The notes beneath the pieces are model-generated. The model was not told the DNA's origin, searched no databases, and was given only the letters and a program-made list of their open reading frames with translations. DNA of 7,159 nt from Methylotenera sp. Lineage in GTDB: Bacteria > Pseudomonadota > Gammaproteobacteria > Burkholderiales > Methylophilaceae. Positions within the stretch are counted from its first letter, which is position 1. The number at the start of each line of letters is the position of its first letter. Both the position numbers and the translations under genes were made by a program. Location: assembly GCA_027487055.1 (NCBI GenBank), contig JAIYEJ010000288.1, positions 1-7,159 of the forward strand, given 5' to 3'. Shown here one piece after another: positions 1 to 6,580 of the stretch.

Positions 1-1378
1 AGCTACGCGCAGAATCAATCAAAGGGAGCCACAATGTCATTAACAATGTCCAAACGCAGGTCATACCAATTGCCCAATTAGTGGCGCTCGAGCGGTTGGA
101 GTACTGTGTGCGAAAGGTTGAAAATAACCAAATAAGGGTAACGATACTGGCGATAATAATTGCTACTAAACTAAAGTTTAAATGTTGCATGCCAGATAAA
201 AACGTAATTCGTTCTTTAATTTTTGCTGGGCTGCCAGTTATCATCGCGGACCAGCCTAACCAAATAAGTCCGCTCATTAAGCCAAATAAAATAAACCCAA
301 ACCAACTTAATGCTCCAGCCGTGCCACGTTTTAAGGTTTCGATACTGCCGCCAGCCATTGCTGTGAGGGGAATAAGCAATGGCAATGCAAGCACTTCTTT
401 ATTCGTACCAAAACCAATCACAGTAAAAGCAACTATAAAAAATGTGATCATTAATTGGAATTTTTGTTTATGTATAAGCTGAGACCTGAAGCGCCACAAA
501 CCCCACGCCGCAAGTGGCAAAGCAGGCCATGCGTACCATAAGAGTAATTGCGCAAAATAAACATGTTCACTATTAAGCGCAAAGCTATTTAATGATAATG
601 CCCACCATTTAGAGAATATATCTGCATCATAGTAGTTGCATAAAAACGCCCAGCCCAATAAAAATGGGCTCGAAACAACGAGCGCTAAGGCGATGACTTT
701 TGCATAACTAGTATTTCGCCATAAACCAAAAAAACAAGGTAAGGCAAAGGCGCTTAGTAAAATAATCAGTAACGGCTGTAGTCCGGTAGATAACCCAGCC
801 ACTGCGACACCAAGCCCAAGTAGTACGCTTGCACGATAGGGTCGCCTTTTAGCAAGCGCGAGCGAGTAAAAGCTTGTGGCTAAACCTGTGAGTGCGGATA
901 CTGCTGGCATTAAGGTGTGTGCGCTTAATACTAGGCCAATTGAACCAATAAATACAAACGTAGTTTGGCGTCCAAAGCCTGTGCCCCATAATTCTCGGCC
1001 AGTCATGCCTACCATCAATAATGTAATCACCATCCATAAGCCAGACACAATACGTGCAGCATCATGTAGTGGCAGGATAGGACTTAGTAGTTTTCCAAGT
1101 GCTGCCGCACTTAAATAATACAGGGGAGGGCTTGCAATATGGCTGCTGCTTGCGGAATGGGGCGCTAGTAAATTTCCAGAATCAATAATATTTTTGATGA
1201 CGCTTATAGAGTAAGCCTCAAATGGTTTCCATGGTGCATGGCCAATCAAGCCCATGCACAACCAAATTGTACAAAGTACAAGCAGCAACTGGGTCTTGGC
1301 TTTTTCCCCTACTTTAGCGCGGGGGGTCGACATATTGCCTTGCCAGTCGTGTTCTAGATCAAAACGCATTTTCGCCAT
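1..1378 (-). CDS. ArnT/GT39-like GT-C family membrane glycosyltransferase (3' partial)
   Basis: This reading frame is open from an ATG at 1378 to the left window edge (459 residues visible). An in-frame stop lies just upstream. The product is very hydrophobic, with a cytoplasmic basic N-terminus, a first membrane segment at about residues 30-46 and roughly ten further hydrophobic segments, the layout of GT-C glycosyltransferases. The first extracytoplasmic loop has PWKPFEAY (49-56) and SPPLYYL (83-89), and LHDAARIVSGL (104-114) follows. These resemble the ArnT/GT39 family, whose members move a sugar from a polyprenyl-phosphate carrier to lipid A, glycans or protein in the periplasm. The family's usual Asp-Glu pair reads Phe53-Glu54, and the Glu-Lys before PPL reads Ala-Ser, so activity is uncertain. 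No clear ribosome site precedes 1378. An alternative ATG at 1333 follows AAGG and gives a shorter N-terminus. A weak extended -10 (1393-1401) is the only promoter hint. Family members usually run past 500 residues, so the C-terminus is missing. Substrate is unknown. Confidence 0.8.
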   Translation of the reverse strand, partial: MAKMRFDLEHDWQGNMSTPRAKVGEKAKTQLLLVLCTIWLCMGLIGHAPWKPFEAYSISVIKNIIDSGNLLAPHSASSSHIASPPLYYLSAAALGKLLSPILPLHDAARIVSGLWMVITLLMVGMTGRELWGTGFGRQTTFVFIGSIGLVLSAHTLMPAVSALTGLATSFYSLALAKRRPYRASVLLGLGVAVAGLSTGLQPLLIILLSAFALPCFFGLWRNTSYAKVIALALVVSSPFLLGWAFLCNYYDADIFSKWWALSLNSFALNSEHVYFAQLLLWYAWPALPLAAWGLWRFRSQLIHKQKFQLMITFFIVAFTVIGFGTNKEVLALPLLIPLTAMAGGSIETLKRGTAGALSWFGFILFGLMSGLIWLGWSAMITGSPAKIKERITFLSGMQHLNFSLVAIIIASIVTLIWLFSTFRTQYSNRSSATNWAIGMTCVWTLLMTLWLPLIDSARS

Positions 1379-1438
1379 AATTATTGATGATTAGTTTAGC
1401 ATTTAGTTAATTGCATTTAGAACAATCCATCAGCGCAT

Positions 1439-1473
1439 AATAAAAAAAGGCAGCAAAGCTGCCTTTTTTTATT
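1439..1473 (-). terminator. Perfect hairpin terminator after rpmE, symmetric A/T tracts
   Basis: GGCAGC (1449-1454), an AAA loop and GCTGCC (1458-1463) form a six-pair GC-rich stem flanked by seven A on one side and seven T on the other. The complementarity extends to 16 bases per arm. It starts 12 nt beyond the rpmE stop on the minus strand and has the form of an intrinsic terminator. Because the tracts are symmetric it could also stop plus-strand transcription. It separates rpmE from the downstream glycosyltransferase gene, which therefore probably needs its own promoter. Confidence 0.9.
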
Positions 1474-1484
1474 AAAAAATACAA

Positions 1485-1685
1485 TTACATGCCGTATTTT
1501 TGTTTGAATTTTTCAACGCGACCAGCAGTGTCTAAAATTTTCTGTTTACCAGTATAAAATGGATGACATTGTGAACACACCTCGATATTCATATCGCGAC
1601 CATAGGTAGAGCGTGTTTTAAACTTGTTACCACAGCTGCAAGTAACGTTAATTTCTGGGTAATTTGGATGTGTTTCAGCTTTCAT
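1485..1685 (-). CDS. rpmE: 50S ribosomal protein L31 (bL31), zinc-binding type
   Basis: The product is a 66-residue large-subunit ribosomal protein that bridges the central protuberance of the 50S subunit and the 30S head. The N-terminal [12 protein letters not shown], the CSCGN motif and the C-terminal HPFYTGKQK stretch are typical of bL31. All four zinc ligands of the C+ form are present: Cys16, Cys18, Cys37 and Cys40. It is therefore the zinc-containing primary version rather than the cysteine-free YkgM type made under zinc limitation. The length is normal. The ATG at 1685 follows an AAGAAAAG purine stretch that can act as ribosome site. The gene has its own promoter upstream and a strong hairpin terminator downstream, so it is probably transcribed alone. 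It lies in the same orientation as rho, as is common in Betaproteobacteria, but a plus-strand small gene lies between them. Confidence 0.97.
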   Translation of the reverse strand: MKAETHPNYPEINVTCSCGNKFKTRSTYGRDMNIEVCSQCHPFYTGKQKILDTAGRVEKFKQKYGM

Positions 1686-1725
1686 GCTTTTCTTTCTTTA
1701 ATAAGCAGTTTCTGTAGAGCCGCGC

Positions 1726-1754
1726 ATTATGTATTATTTTGGCAAATATTGCAA
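1726..1754 (-). promoter_or_regulatory. Predicted sigma70-type promoter of rpmE
   Basis: On the minus strand TTGCAA (1749-1754, four of six matches to the -35 consensus) and CATAAT (1726-1731, five of six to the -10) are separated by exactly 17 bases. Transcription would begin near 1719, giving a leader of about 34 nt before the rpmE ATG. The prediction is by eye, but spacing, distance and orientation all fit. Confidence 0.6.
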
Positions 1755-1890
1755 TAACTTGATGCGACATGAATACTAAATAGTTGAATTTTAATTTAAT
1801 TAGTTCCATAGTAAAGTTAAGCAAATAAAAGTCGTTAATTAAGAAGTAAGTTGTTTTATATGCAGAAGAAAATTAATATGAGGACTAAAT

Positions 1891-2139
1891 ATGGAAGCCA
1901 CCGATAGAAATGCTTGTTTGGAAGCCTTTAATGTATTGCAAGTTGAATTAAAAATAGATGTTCAACACGATGATAAAACCTCAGAAGATTGCCCGTACTG
2001 GGTGTTTGAACGTGGTTATCGTGCTGCAGTGCAAGAGTTAATGGATATCGCAGAAACTGGAGTTCAGGTGAAGAAGTTTGTTTCGCCCAAGTTACAAAGC
2101 CTAGCTGAAAGGCTAATTTGTGTGACAGATTGCGTATAA
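1891..2139 (+). CDS. Small acidic protein of unknown function between rpmE and rho
   Basis: I do not recognise this 82-residue protein. It appears real because a good ribosome site, GAGG at 1880-1883, lies seven bases before the ATG, because it fills a gap free of other genes, and because the sequence has an ordinary soluble-protein composition. It has no signal peptide and no membrane segment. Most of it looks helical, with a WVFERGYRAAVQELMD stretch at about residues 37-52 that would form an amphipathic helix. There are four cysteines (9, 34, 77, 81), the last two close to the C-terminus, but no recognised metal-binding spacing. It is transcribed against its neighbours and ends 43 bp from the end of rho, so transcripts may collide there. 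A possible weak promoter is TTGAAT (1784-1789) with CATAGT 17 bases on. Function cannot be assigned from sequence. Confidence 0.7.
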   Translation: MEATDRNACLEAFNVLQVELKIDVQHDDKTSEDCPYWVFERGYRAAVQELMDIAETGVQVKKFVSPKLQSLAERLICVTDCV

Positions 2140-2182
2140 TTAACTGGATAAATTGTTGAGTTAATATCCTAATTTATACTTA

Positions 2183-3442
2183 TTAACCGCGTCTCATACT
2201 GTCAAAAAAGTCAGCATTATTTTTAGTTTGCTTGATTTTATCTAACAGAAATTCCATTGCTTCCAAATCGTCCATTGGGTAGAGCAACTTGCGTAACACC
2301 CAAATTTTCTGCAATACATCTTTTTCAATGAGTAACTCTTCTTTACGAGTACCTGATTTATTTACATTAATTGCAGGGTAAATACGTTTCTCGGCCATAC
2401 GACGGTCAAGGTGAATTTCCATATTGCCCGTGCCTTTGAATTCTTCATAAATTACATCATCCATCCGCGAACCGGTATCTACAAGGGCTGTAGCGATAAT
2501 AGTGAGTGAACCACCCTCTTCAACATTACGCGCTGCACCAAAAAATCTTTTAGGTTTTTGAAGTGCATTTGCGTCCACGCCGCCAGTCAGAACTTTGCCA
2601 GAAGAAGGGATAACCGTGTTATATGCGCGTGCTAAACGAGTAATAGAGTCTAGCAAAATCACCACATCTTTTTTATGCTCAACCAAGCGTTTGGCTTTTT
2701 CAAGCACCATTTCTGCCACCTGTACATGGCGGGTGGCGGGTTCATCAAAGGTTGAAGCTACCACTTCACCTTTGACTGAGCGAGTCATTTCGGTCACTTC
2801 TTCAGGGCGCTCGTCAATAAGCAATACAATTAATATACAGTCTGGATGGTTTGCAGTAATTGCATGTGCAATATTTTGCATCATGACCGTTTTGCCACTT
2901 TTTGGGCTTGCCACCAGCAAGCCGCGTTGACCTTTACCTATCGGCGCAATCATATCAATAACGCGGCTTGTCACGTTTTCTTCACCACGAATATCACGCT
3001 CTAATTTAAGCGGAACAGTAGGAAATAGTGGCGTTAGGTTTTCAAACAGAATTTTGTGTTTGGTGTTCTCAGGCGCTTCACCATTCACCAAGTCAACTTT
3101 AACAAGCGCAAAATAGCGTTCACCATCTTTTGGCGTTCGAATCTCACCTTGAATTGAATCGCCAGTGTGTAGGTTAAAACGACGAATTTGAGAGGGTGAA
3201 ACATAAATATCATCAGTGCCCGCTAAGTAGGATGTATCTGGCGAACGTAAAAATCCAAACCCATCTTGTAAAACTTCTAAGGTTCCTTCCCCAAAAATAC
3301 TATCGCCTTTTTTTGCTTTGTTTTTAAGAATAGCGAAAATAACCTCTTGCTTGCGCATGCGGCTCGCATTTTCAATTTCGTCAGCAATTGCCATTTCAAC
3401 TAATTCGGTTACAGGAAGGTGTTTAAGGTCGGATAGATACAT
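2183..3442 (-). CDS. rho: Transcription termination factor Rho
   Basis: Rho is the hexameric RNA-dependent ATPase and helicase that binds C-rich nascent RNA and releases RNA polymerase. At 419 residues this protein matches the length of E. coli Rho and aligns throughout, with no insertion. The N-terminal RNA-binding fold contains DGFGFLR (60-66) and [11 protein letters not shown] (72-82). The ATPase core carries the Walker A/P-loop around SPKSGKT (179-185, Lys181, Lys184, Thr185), the catalytic Glu211 in DERPEE, the Walker B aspartate Asp265 in LLDSITR, the Q-loop near SSGKVLTGG (280-288) and the arginine finger Arg366. The secondary RNA-binding site should therefore be intact. Met219, Ser266 and Gly337, positions where changes give bicyclomycin resistance in E. 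coli, are unchanged. The ribosome site is weak (GCGAG a few bases before ATG). The upstream leader is pyrimidine-rich, consistent with autoregulation. Minus-strand trxA lies 131 bp upstream. Confidence 0.99.
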   Translation of the reverse strand: MYLSDLKHLPVTELVEMAIADEIENASRMRKQEVIFAILKNKAKKGDSIFGEGTLEVLQDGFGFLRSPDTSYLAGTDDIYVSPSQIRRFNLHTGDSIQGEIRTPKDGERYFALVKVDLVNGEAPENTKHKILFENLTPLFPTVPLKLERDIRGEENVTSRVIDMIAPIGKGQRGLLVASPKSGKTVMMQNIAHAITANHPDCILIVLLIDERPEEVTEMTRSVKGEVVASTFDEPATRHVQVAEMVLEKAKRLVEHKKDVVILLDSITRLARAYNTVIPSSGKVLTGGVDANALQKPKRFFGAARNVEEGGSLTIIATALVDTGSRMDDVIYEEFKGTGNMEIHLDRRMAEKRIYPAINVNKSGTRKEELLIEKDVLQKIWVLRKLLYPMDDLEAMEFLLDKIKQTKNNADFFDSMRRG

Positions 3443-3500
3443 GTGAGGACTCGCTAGAAGGGAACTGCAATAAAGAGAAGGGTTAGAAAAAAGGAATTCG
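3443..3500 (-). promoter_or_regulatory. Pyrimidine-rich, G-poor rho leader (rut-like)
   Basis: The 58 bases just upstream of the rho ATG contain, as RNA, about 19 C against 6 G. The stretch 3469-3498 has no G at all, with repeated UC and CC steps such as UUCC, ACCC and UUCUCU. Unstructured C-over-G RNA with YC dinucleotides is the signature of Rho loading sites, and in E. coli rho is autoregulated by Rho-dependent attenuation in its leader. The role here is inferred from composition and position. Confidence 0.45.
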
Positions 3501-3529
3501 TTATATTTTACCTAGAAATATTTAAAATA

Positions 3530-3561
3530 CCTGCTGACATAACTTAATTAAGGCCAGCAGG
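3530..3561 (-). terminator. Possible weak terminator or attenuator between trxA and rho
   Basis: CCTGCTG (3530-3536) and CAGCAGG (3555-3561) form a seven-pair stem with an 18-base loop. It begins 12 nt after the trxA stop on the minus strand and is followed by UAUUUUAAAUAUUU. The stem is GC-rich, but the loop is long and the U-run is interrupted, so termination is probably partial. Some trxA transcripts may read into rho. Confidence 0.4.
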
Positions 3562-3573
3562 CAAAATTTCATA

Positions 3574-3900
3574 CTATATATTGCTGTCTATAAATGCGGT
3601 AAGTTGTGATTTAGACAAAGCGCCCACTTTAGTCGCTTCTACATTACCATTTTTAAACAACATTAATGTAGGTATGCCGCGAATACCATATTTTGGTGGT
3701 GTTTGCTGGTTGTCATCAATGTTGAGTTTTGCTACTTTTAGACGACCCGCATATTCCTTAGAAATATCATCTAAAATGGGTGCAATCATTTTACAAGGAC
3801 CACACCACTCAGCCCAGTAGTCTACTAAAACTGGCAGTGGCGACTGTAAAACTTCCTGCTCAAAGGCAGCATCGCTTAAATGGGTAATGTTTTCGCTCAT
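3574..3900 (-). CDS. trxA: Thioredoxin 1
   Basis: This is a 108-residue cytoplasmic thioredoxin, a general protein-disulfide reductase kept reduced by thioredoxin reductase and NADPH. It serves ribonucleotide reductase, methionine sulfoxide reductase and other partners. The active site WCGPC has Cys33 and Cys36. The buried aspartate Asp27 and the cis-proline Pro77 in GIPTLMLF are in their usual places, as is the [10 protein letters not shown] segment near the C-terminus. It has no signal peptide. Length equals the standard thioredoxin size. A GAGG ribosome site lies about six bases before the ATG at 3900. Its position upstream of rho in the same direction is a widely conserved pairing, also seen in E. 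coli. The 182-bp gap upstream (3901-4082) is AT-rich; I could not find a convincing promoter there, nor a terminator for the preceding gene. Confidence 0.98.
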   Translation of the reverse strand: MSENITHLSDAAFEQEVLQSPLPVLVDYWAEWCGPCKMIAPILDDISKEYAGRLKVAKLNIDDNQQTPPKYGIRGIPTLMLFKNGNVEATKVGALSKSQLTAFIDSNI

Positions 3901-4082
3901 TTTAACCTCGGTATAAATTTTGGTGAGTTGCTTAAGTTGTTGTAAAACTCAGCTTATAAGCCAATGAATTTTTGCATTTATTTTTAAAGGAACTTAAAAA
4001 CTGAAATAGATTTATAAATTAAATTGTAATTGGTATTACTGAATAGTACTTTAATATTATTAGTATAACAACATCATTTAAC

Positions 4083-5618
4083 TTATATCAAGCTGTATTC
4101 AAAGCGTTCAAATCTAGCGCTGCGTTCGACTAGCTTGTTGACGAGAATTTTTTGATGCTTATTAAAGCTCAAAATGTTACCTACTTTGCAAAAGCTACGT
4201 GCGGTGACAATGCTTGCAGATTGTTTGAGGGCGGTTATTTCTGGCAAAAGTAATGCTTCACCTTCAATGAGTAAGCCGTTATTTTCAACTTTTGCAATAT
4301 CAGCGCTTGCGCTTGGTGAAATTAACTCCACACCTACATCTAGCTGATTCATATCGTTAATATTTGCCCATCGCAATACTGCTAACTCCCACGAAGCATT
4401 TTTGCTGTTTTTCATTGCAACCACATCCCCAACTTTGGCTGAAGCAGCAGAAGAGCTAAATTTTCTTAGGGCATAACCACCTGCACTTACATTTAAAATT
4501 TGCCAACGAGATGGTTTGATAGCGCCCTCGACATTGTCATGTTTCGCATGAGGTTTGCCTGTTTTAAGCAAATGGTGCGCTGAAATTAAACCAATGCCAA
4601 GCTCAACACCATCGCTTTTTTTAGATCTAGAAAAAATACGTTGCTGTGCTTTACCAAAGTTTTTAATAAGTTGCGCAAGTAAATCTTGATATTGGTTTTC
4701 TATTGCGTGGCTTGGTAAATAACCATCATTAGGTACGATGCCGTCTTGCAATAGTTTGATATGTTGATGAATTTGTCTGGCTAAATTTACAGTAACAAGA
4801 AGAATATCAGTTGCTTCATCTGGCTTTTCTTTGTTTTTTGCAACTGGAGTTGGTGGTTTATCGCCATCTAAAGCGACTATAAATACCCCAGTTGGATTAT
4901 CTATTAATCCCAGAGGTCTCAGCTCAGCATGCTCTGCAATGTTAGAAAGATAGGTGTCCGTCTTTAAAATGTCAGCACTGGCTAAATGTTGTGGGTCAGC
5001 CAATTCCATCAGTAATATTTGAGTATAGATAAGATTTACCGAGCTCACATTATTCATTGCCAACTGATCTATGACAGACAGTTTTTGCGCAGATTGTTGT
5101 AGTGCGCAAAAGTAAAGCTTATGTAGCTCCCCCCATAGGCTAGAAGATGGCGTGCGGTAACAAAGGTGATGAATTAAAGCAATTTCTTTAAACGCATGAA
5201 TTGCACGCTGAATCACCTGCGCTGCAGTTTTACTACTATTAATCGAAAGGATTTTATTTTGCAAATCGATTAAAGAAAGCTTATAGCCATAGGCAAATTC
5301 TTGCCATAGTTTAACTGCAACATCCGCAAAAGTCCCTTCGTTTTTTGTGAGAGGTAAACTCGCATTGCTAAAATGCAGAATCAGATCCTTATAAATCTGA
5401 CTTGCCGCTGGGCGATACAGTTCTAGAGCGTTCAGACGATTAGAAAAAGCAACTTTTTGAGTGTTTAAAATTTGAAGCTCATCAATTAAGTCATTTGCCG
5501 CAGTAATTGGGTCGCCAAATGGTAGCTTTTGAATGAATTCGTTAATTTTATGTGTGCGTGTCTCAGCCAATAAAATTGGGTTATCATCTAAACTAGGTAG
5601 CTTAAAGCTTATTACCAT
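4083..5618 (-). CDS. PilZ-like domain protein with long helical N-terminal region (possible c-di-GMP effector)
   Basis: This is a 511-residue soluble protein with no signal peptide or membrane helix. Residues 1 to about 320 look mainly helical and match nothing I can name. A charged linker rich in Pro, Lys and Glu (about 253-269) divides that part. The C-terminal third resembles a PilZ domain: RIFSR (327-331) fits the RxxxR motif, NVSAGG (376-381) fits [D/N]xSxxG, and these are followed by strand-like segments KVGDVVAMK, WELAVLRWA and LDVGVELIS, as in PilZ barrels. Those two motifs bind cyclic di-GMP in the family. The 44 residues between them are more than usual, so ligand binding is likely but not certain. 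A large helical region ahead of a PilZ domain suggests a signalling adaptor, perhaps for motility, pili or surface growth, but no partner gene is nearby. GGAG lies five bases before the ATG, and a strong promoter is present upstream. It is probably transcribed alone or into trxA. Confidence 0.8.
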   Translation of the reverse strand: MVISFKLPSLDDNPILLAETRTHKINEFIQKLPFGDPITAANDLIDELQILNTQKVAFSNRLNALELYRPAASQIYKDLILHFSNASLPLTKNEGTFADVAVKLWQEFAYGYKLSLIDLQNKILSINSSKTAAQVIQRAIHAFKEIALIHHLCYRTPSSSLWGELHKLYFCALQQSAQKLSVIDQLAMNNVSSVNLIYTQILLMELADPQHLASADILKTDTYLSNIAEHAELRPLGLIDNPTGVFIVALDGDKPPTPVAKNKEKPDEATDILLVTVNLARQIHQHIKLLQDGIVPNDGYLPSHAIENQYQDLLAQLIKNFGKAQQRIFSRSKKSDGVELGIGLISAHHLLKTGKPHAKHDNVEGAIKPSRWQILNVSAGGYALRKFSSSAASAKVGDVVAMKNSKNASWELAVLRWANINDMNQLDVGVELISPSASADIAKVENNGLLIEGEALLLPEITALKQSASIVTARSFCKVGNILSFNKHQKILVNKLVERSARFERFEYSLI

Positions 5619-5641
5619 ACAAACTCCAAACGGAATTCATT

Positions 5642-5670
5642 AATATAGTGTGAAATTCTAGATTTGTCAC
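5642..5670 (-). promoter_or_regulatory. Predicted sigma70-type promoter of the PilZ-like gene
   Basis: On the minus strand GTGACA (5665-5670, five of six matches to the -35 consensus) and TATATT (5642-5647, five of six to the -10) are spaced by exactly 17 bases. Transcription would start near 5635, leaving a short leader that still includes the GGAG ribosome site. This is the best-scoring promoter I can see in the window. It lies in the 115-bp gap shared with the divergent TlpA-like gene. Confidence 0.65.
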
Positions 5671-5733
5671 TTTAGTTTAACAACTTTTTTAAGCTGAGCA
5701 ACTTTGCTGATATCTTATATTATTTAAAGACTT

Positions 5734-6213
5734 ATGTTGTATAAAAAATCATTTTTAAATTGTTTATGGTTGATTCTGCTATTTAGCTTTATAAAAATAA
5801 GCTATGGCGCAGATGATTTTATACTAAATGATACAGCAGGAACAAAGCATACCTTGTCGCAATATAAAGGTAAATGGGTGATTGTGAATTATTGGGCAAC
5901 TTGGTGCCCTCCATGCTTGGAAGAGGTGCCAGATTTGGTCGCTTTTTACGATAAGCACAGAAATAAAAATATAATGGTCATAGGTGTGGCGTTTGATTAC
6001 CAAAGTCCAAAAGAAGTCTCTCAGTATGTTGACGACATGCTGATGTCATACCCAATTGTATTGGGGGATGATGCGGTGAGGAAGCAAATCGGGAGTTCAG
6101 AAGTGCTACCTACCACCTACATTTACAATCCTCAGGGTCGGCTCATAAAAACTAAGCGTGGTATTGTCACCAAAAAATATCTTGAAGCCATTATCTCAGG
6201 TGAGTTGAAATAA
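5734..6213 (+). CDS. TlpA/ResA-family periplasmic thiol-disulfide oxidoreductase
   Basis: This is a 159-residue exported thioredoxin-fold protein. The N-terminus has two lysines, a hydrophobic stretch (about residues 7-22) and a likely signal-peptidase cut near SYGA-DD (around 26). After that come the AhpC/TSA-like start FILNDTAGTKHTLSQYKGKW, the active site WCPPC (Cys58 and Cys61) followed by EEVP, and the cis-proline Pro126 in EVLPTTYIYNPQG. This matches TlpA/ResA/DsbE proteins, which reduce disulfides in the periplasm, for example in apocytochrome c or other exported proteins. No cytochrome-maturation or DsbD gene is in view, so the substrate is open. The first cysteine (Cys10) lies inside the signal sequence without a lipobox, so I favour a soluble or membrane-tethered protein over a lipoprotein. 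The ribosome site is weak (AAAGA). It diverges from the PilZ-like gene and converges on the DUF3579 gene, with 12 bp between stops. Confidence 0.92.
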   Translation: MLYKKSFLNCLWLILLFSFIKISYGADDFILNDTAGTKHTLSQYKGKWVIVNYWATWCPPCLEEVPDLVAFYDKHRNKNIMVIGVAFDYQSPKEVSQYVDDMLMSYPIVLGDDAVRKQIGSSEVLPTTYIYNPQGRLIKTKRGIVTKKYLEAIISGELK

Positions 6214-6225
6214 ATTTAACTTAAT

Positions 6226-6564
6226 TTAACTGTTAAGTGGTAATTCAATGCTATTACCAGCTTCATCCAAGACATTGAGTTTATTTTCATTGGCAAATTG
6301 CATCAACTCTTCAAATCTTTCTGGGCTGACTTCTTGAAGTTTCATGTCTACCACAAGGCAACGCACGCCACTAATCACTTCGGGTTTTAAATAAGGCGAA
6401 TAGCGCAATTTGCGGTTTTCACCAAATGTAGCAAACGTACTACAAATACGGTCTATCCAATCGCTTGGGCGAAACGCTTTGCCATCGCGGGTGGTACTTT
6501 GAATAATAATTTCAGTTTTACCATCATTTAATTTCTTTTCTGACATGCTGATTGTATTAGCCAT
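6226..6564 (-). CDS. DUF3579 domain protein
   Basis: The 112-residue product matches my memory of DUF3579, a betaproteobacterial family of unknown function. The recognisable parts, counted from the ATG at 6564, are an EIIIQSTTRDGKAFRPSDW segment (about 15-33), RYSPYLKPEVISGVRCLVVD (about 52-71) and a helical ending with FEELMQFANENKLNVLD. It is cytoplasmic, with no signal or membrane segment. I chose the ATG at 6564 (MANTISMSEKK), which follows GAAAGAAAA. A TTG at 6576 would add four residues but has no ribosome site of its own. The start lies 16 bp after the dolP stop, so the two genes are very probably one transcript. This links the unknown protein to envelope maintenance only by context. 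The stop lies 12 bp from that of the convergent TlpA-like gene, and I see no clear terminator between them. Confidence 0.9.
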   Translation of the reverse strand: MANTISMSEKKLNDGKTEIIIQSTTRDGKAFRPSDWIDRICSTFATFGENRKLRYSPYLKPEVISGVRCLVVDMKLQEVSPERFEELMQFANENKLNVLDEAGNSIELPLNS

Positions 6565-6580
6565 ATTTTCTTTCAATTTC

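Noticed and set aside
81..482. Plus-strand open frame of 133 codons
   Set aside because: It lies antisense inside the membrane glycosyltransferase gene; its composition is what a complementary frame of a hydrophobic gene gives, and it has no ribosome site.
849..1118. Short open frames on both strands (849-1037 minus, 876-1118 plus)
   Set aside because: Both fall inside the glycosyltransferase coding region in other frames and show no family features.
2146..2169. GGATA/TATCC inverted repeat between the small gene and rho
   Set aside because: Only five mostly AT pairs with a 14-base loop and no T-run, so it is not a credible terminator.
2595..2930. Plus-strand open frame antisense to rho
   Set aside because: It is a shadow of the highly conserved rho ATPase core.
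3581..3820. Plus-strand open frame antisense to trxA
   Set aside because: It is a shadow of the thioredoxin gene with no start signal.
3901..4082. Gap between trxA and the PilZ-like gene as a site for a small RNA or hidden gene
   Set aside because: It is AT-rich with no convincing open frame, strong hairpin or clear promoter.
5716..5721. TATATT as a -10 box for the TlpA-like gene
   Set aside because: It lies only 12 bases before the ATG, would leave almost no leader, and has no matching -35.
5761..5775. Cys10 of the TlpA-like protein as a lipoprotein cysteine
   Set aside because: The preceding residues are Phe-Leu-Asn rather than a lipobox, and it lies at the start of the hydrophobic core.
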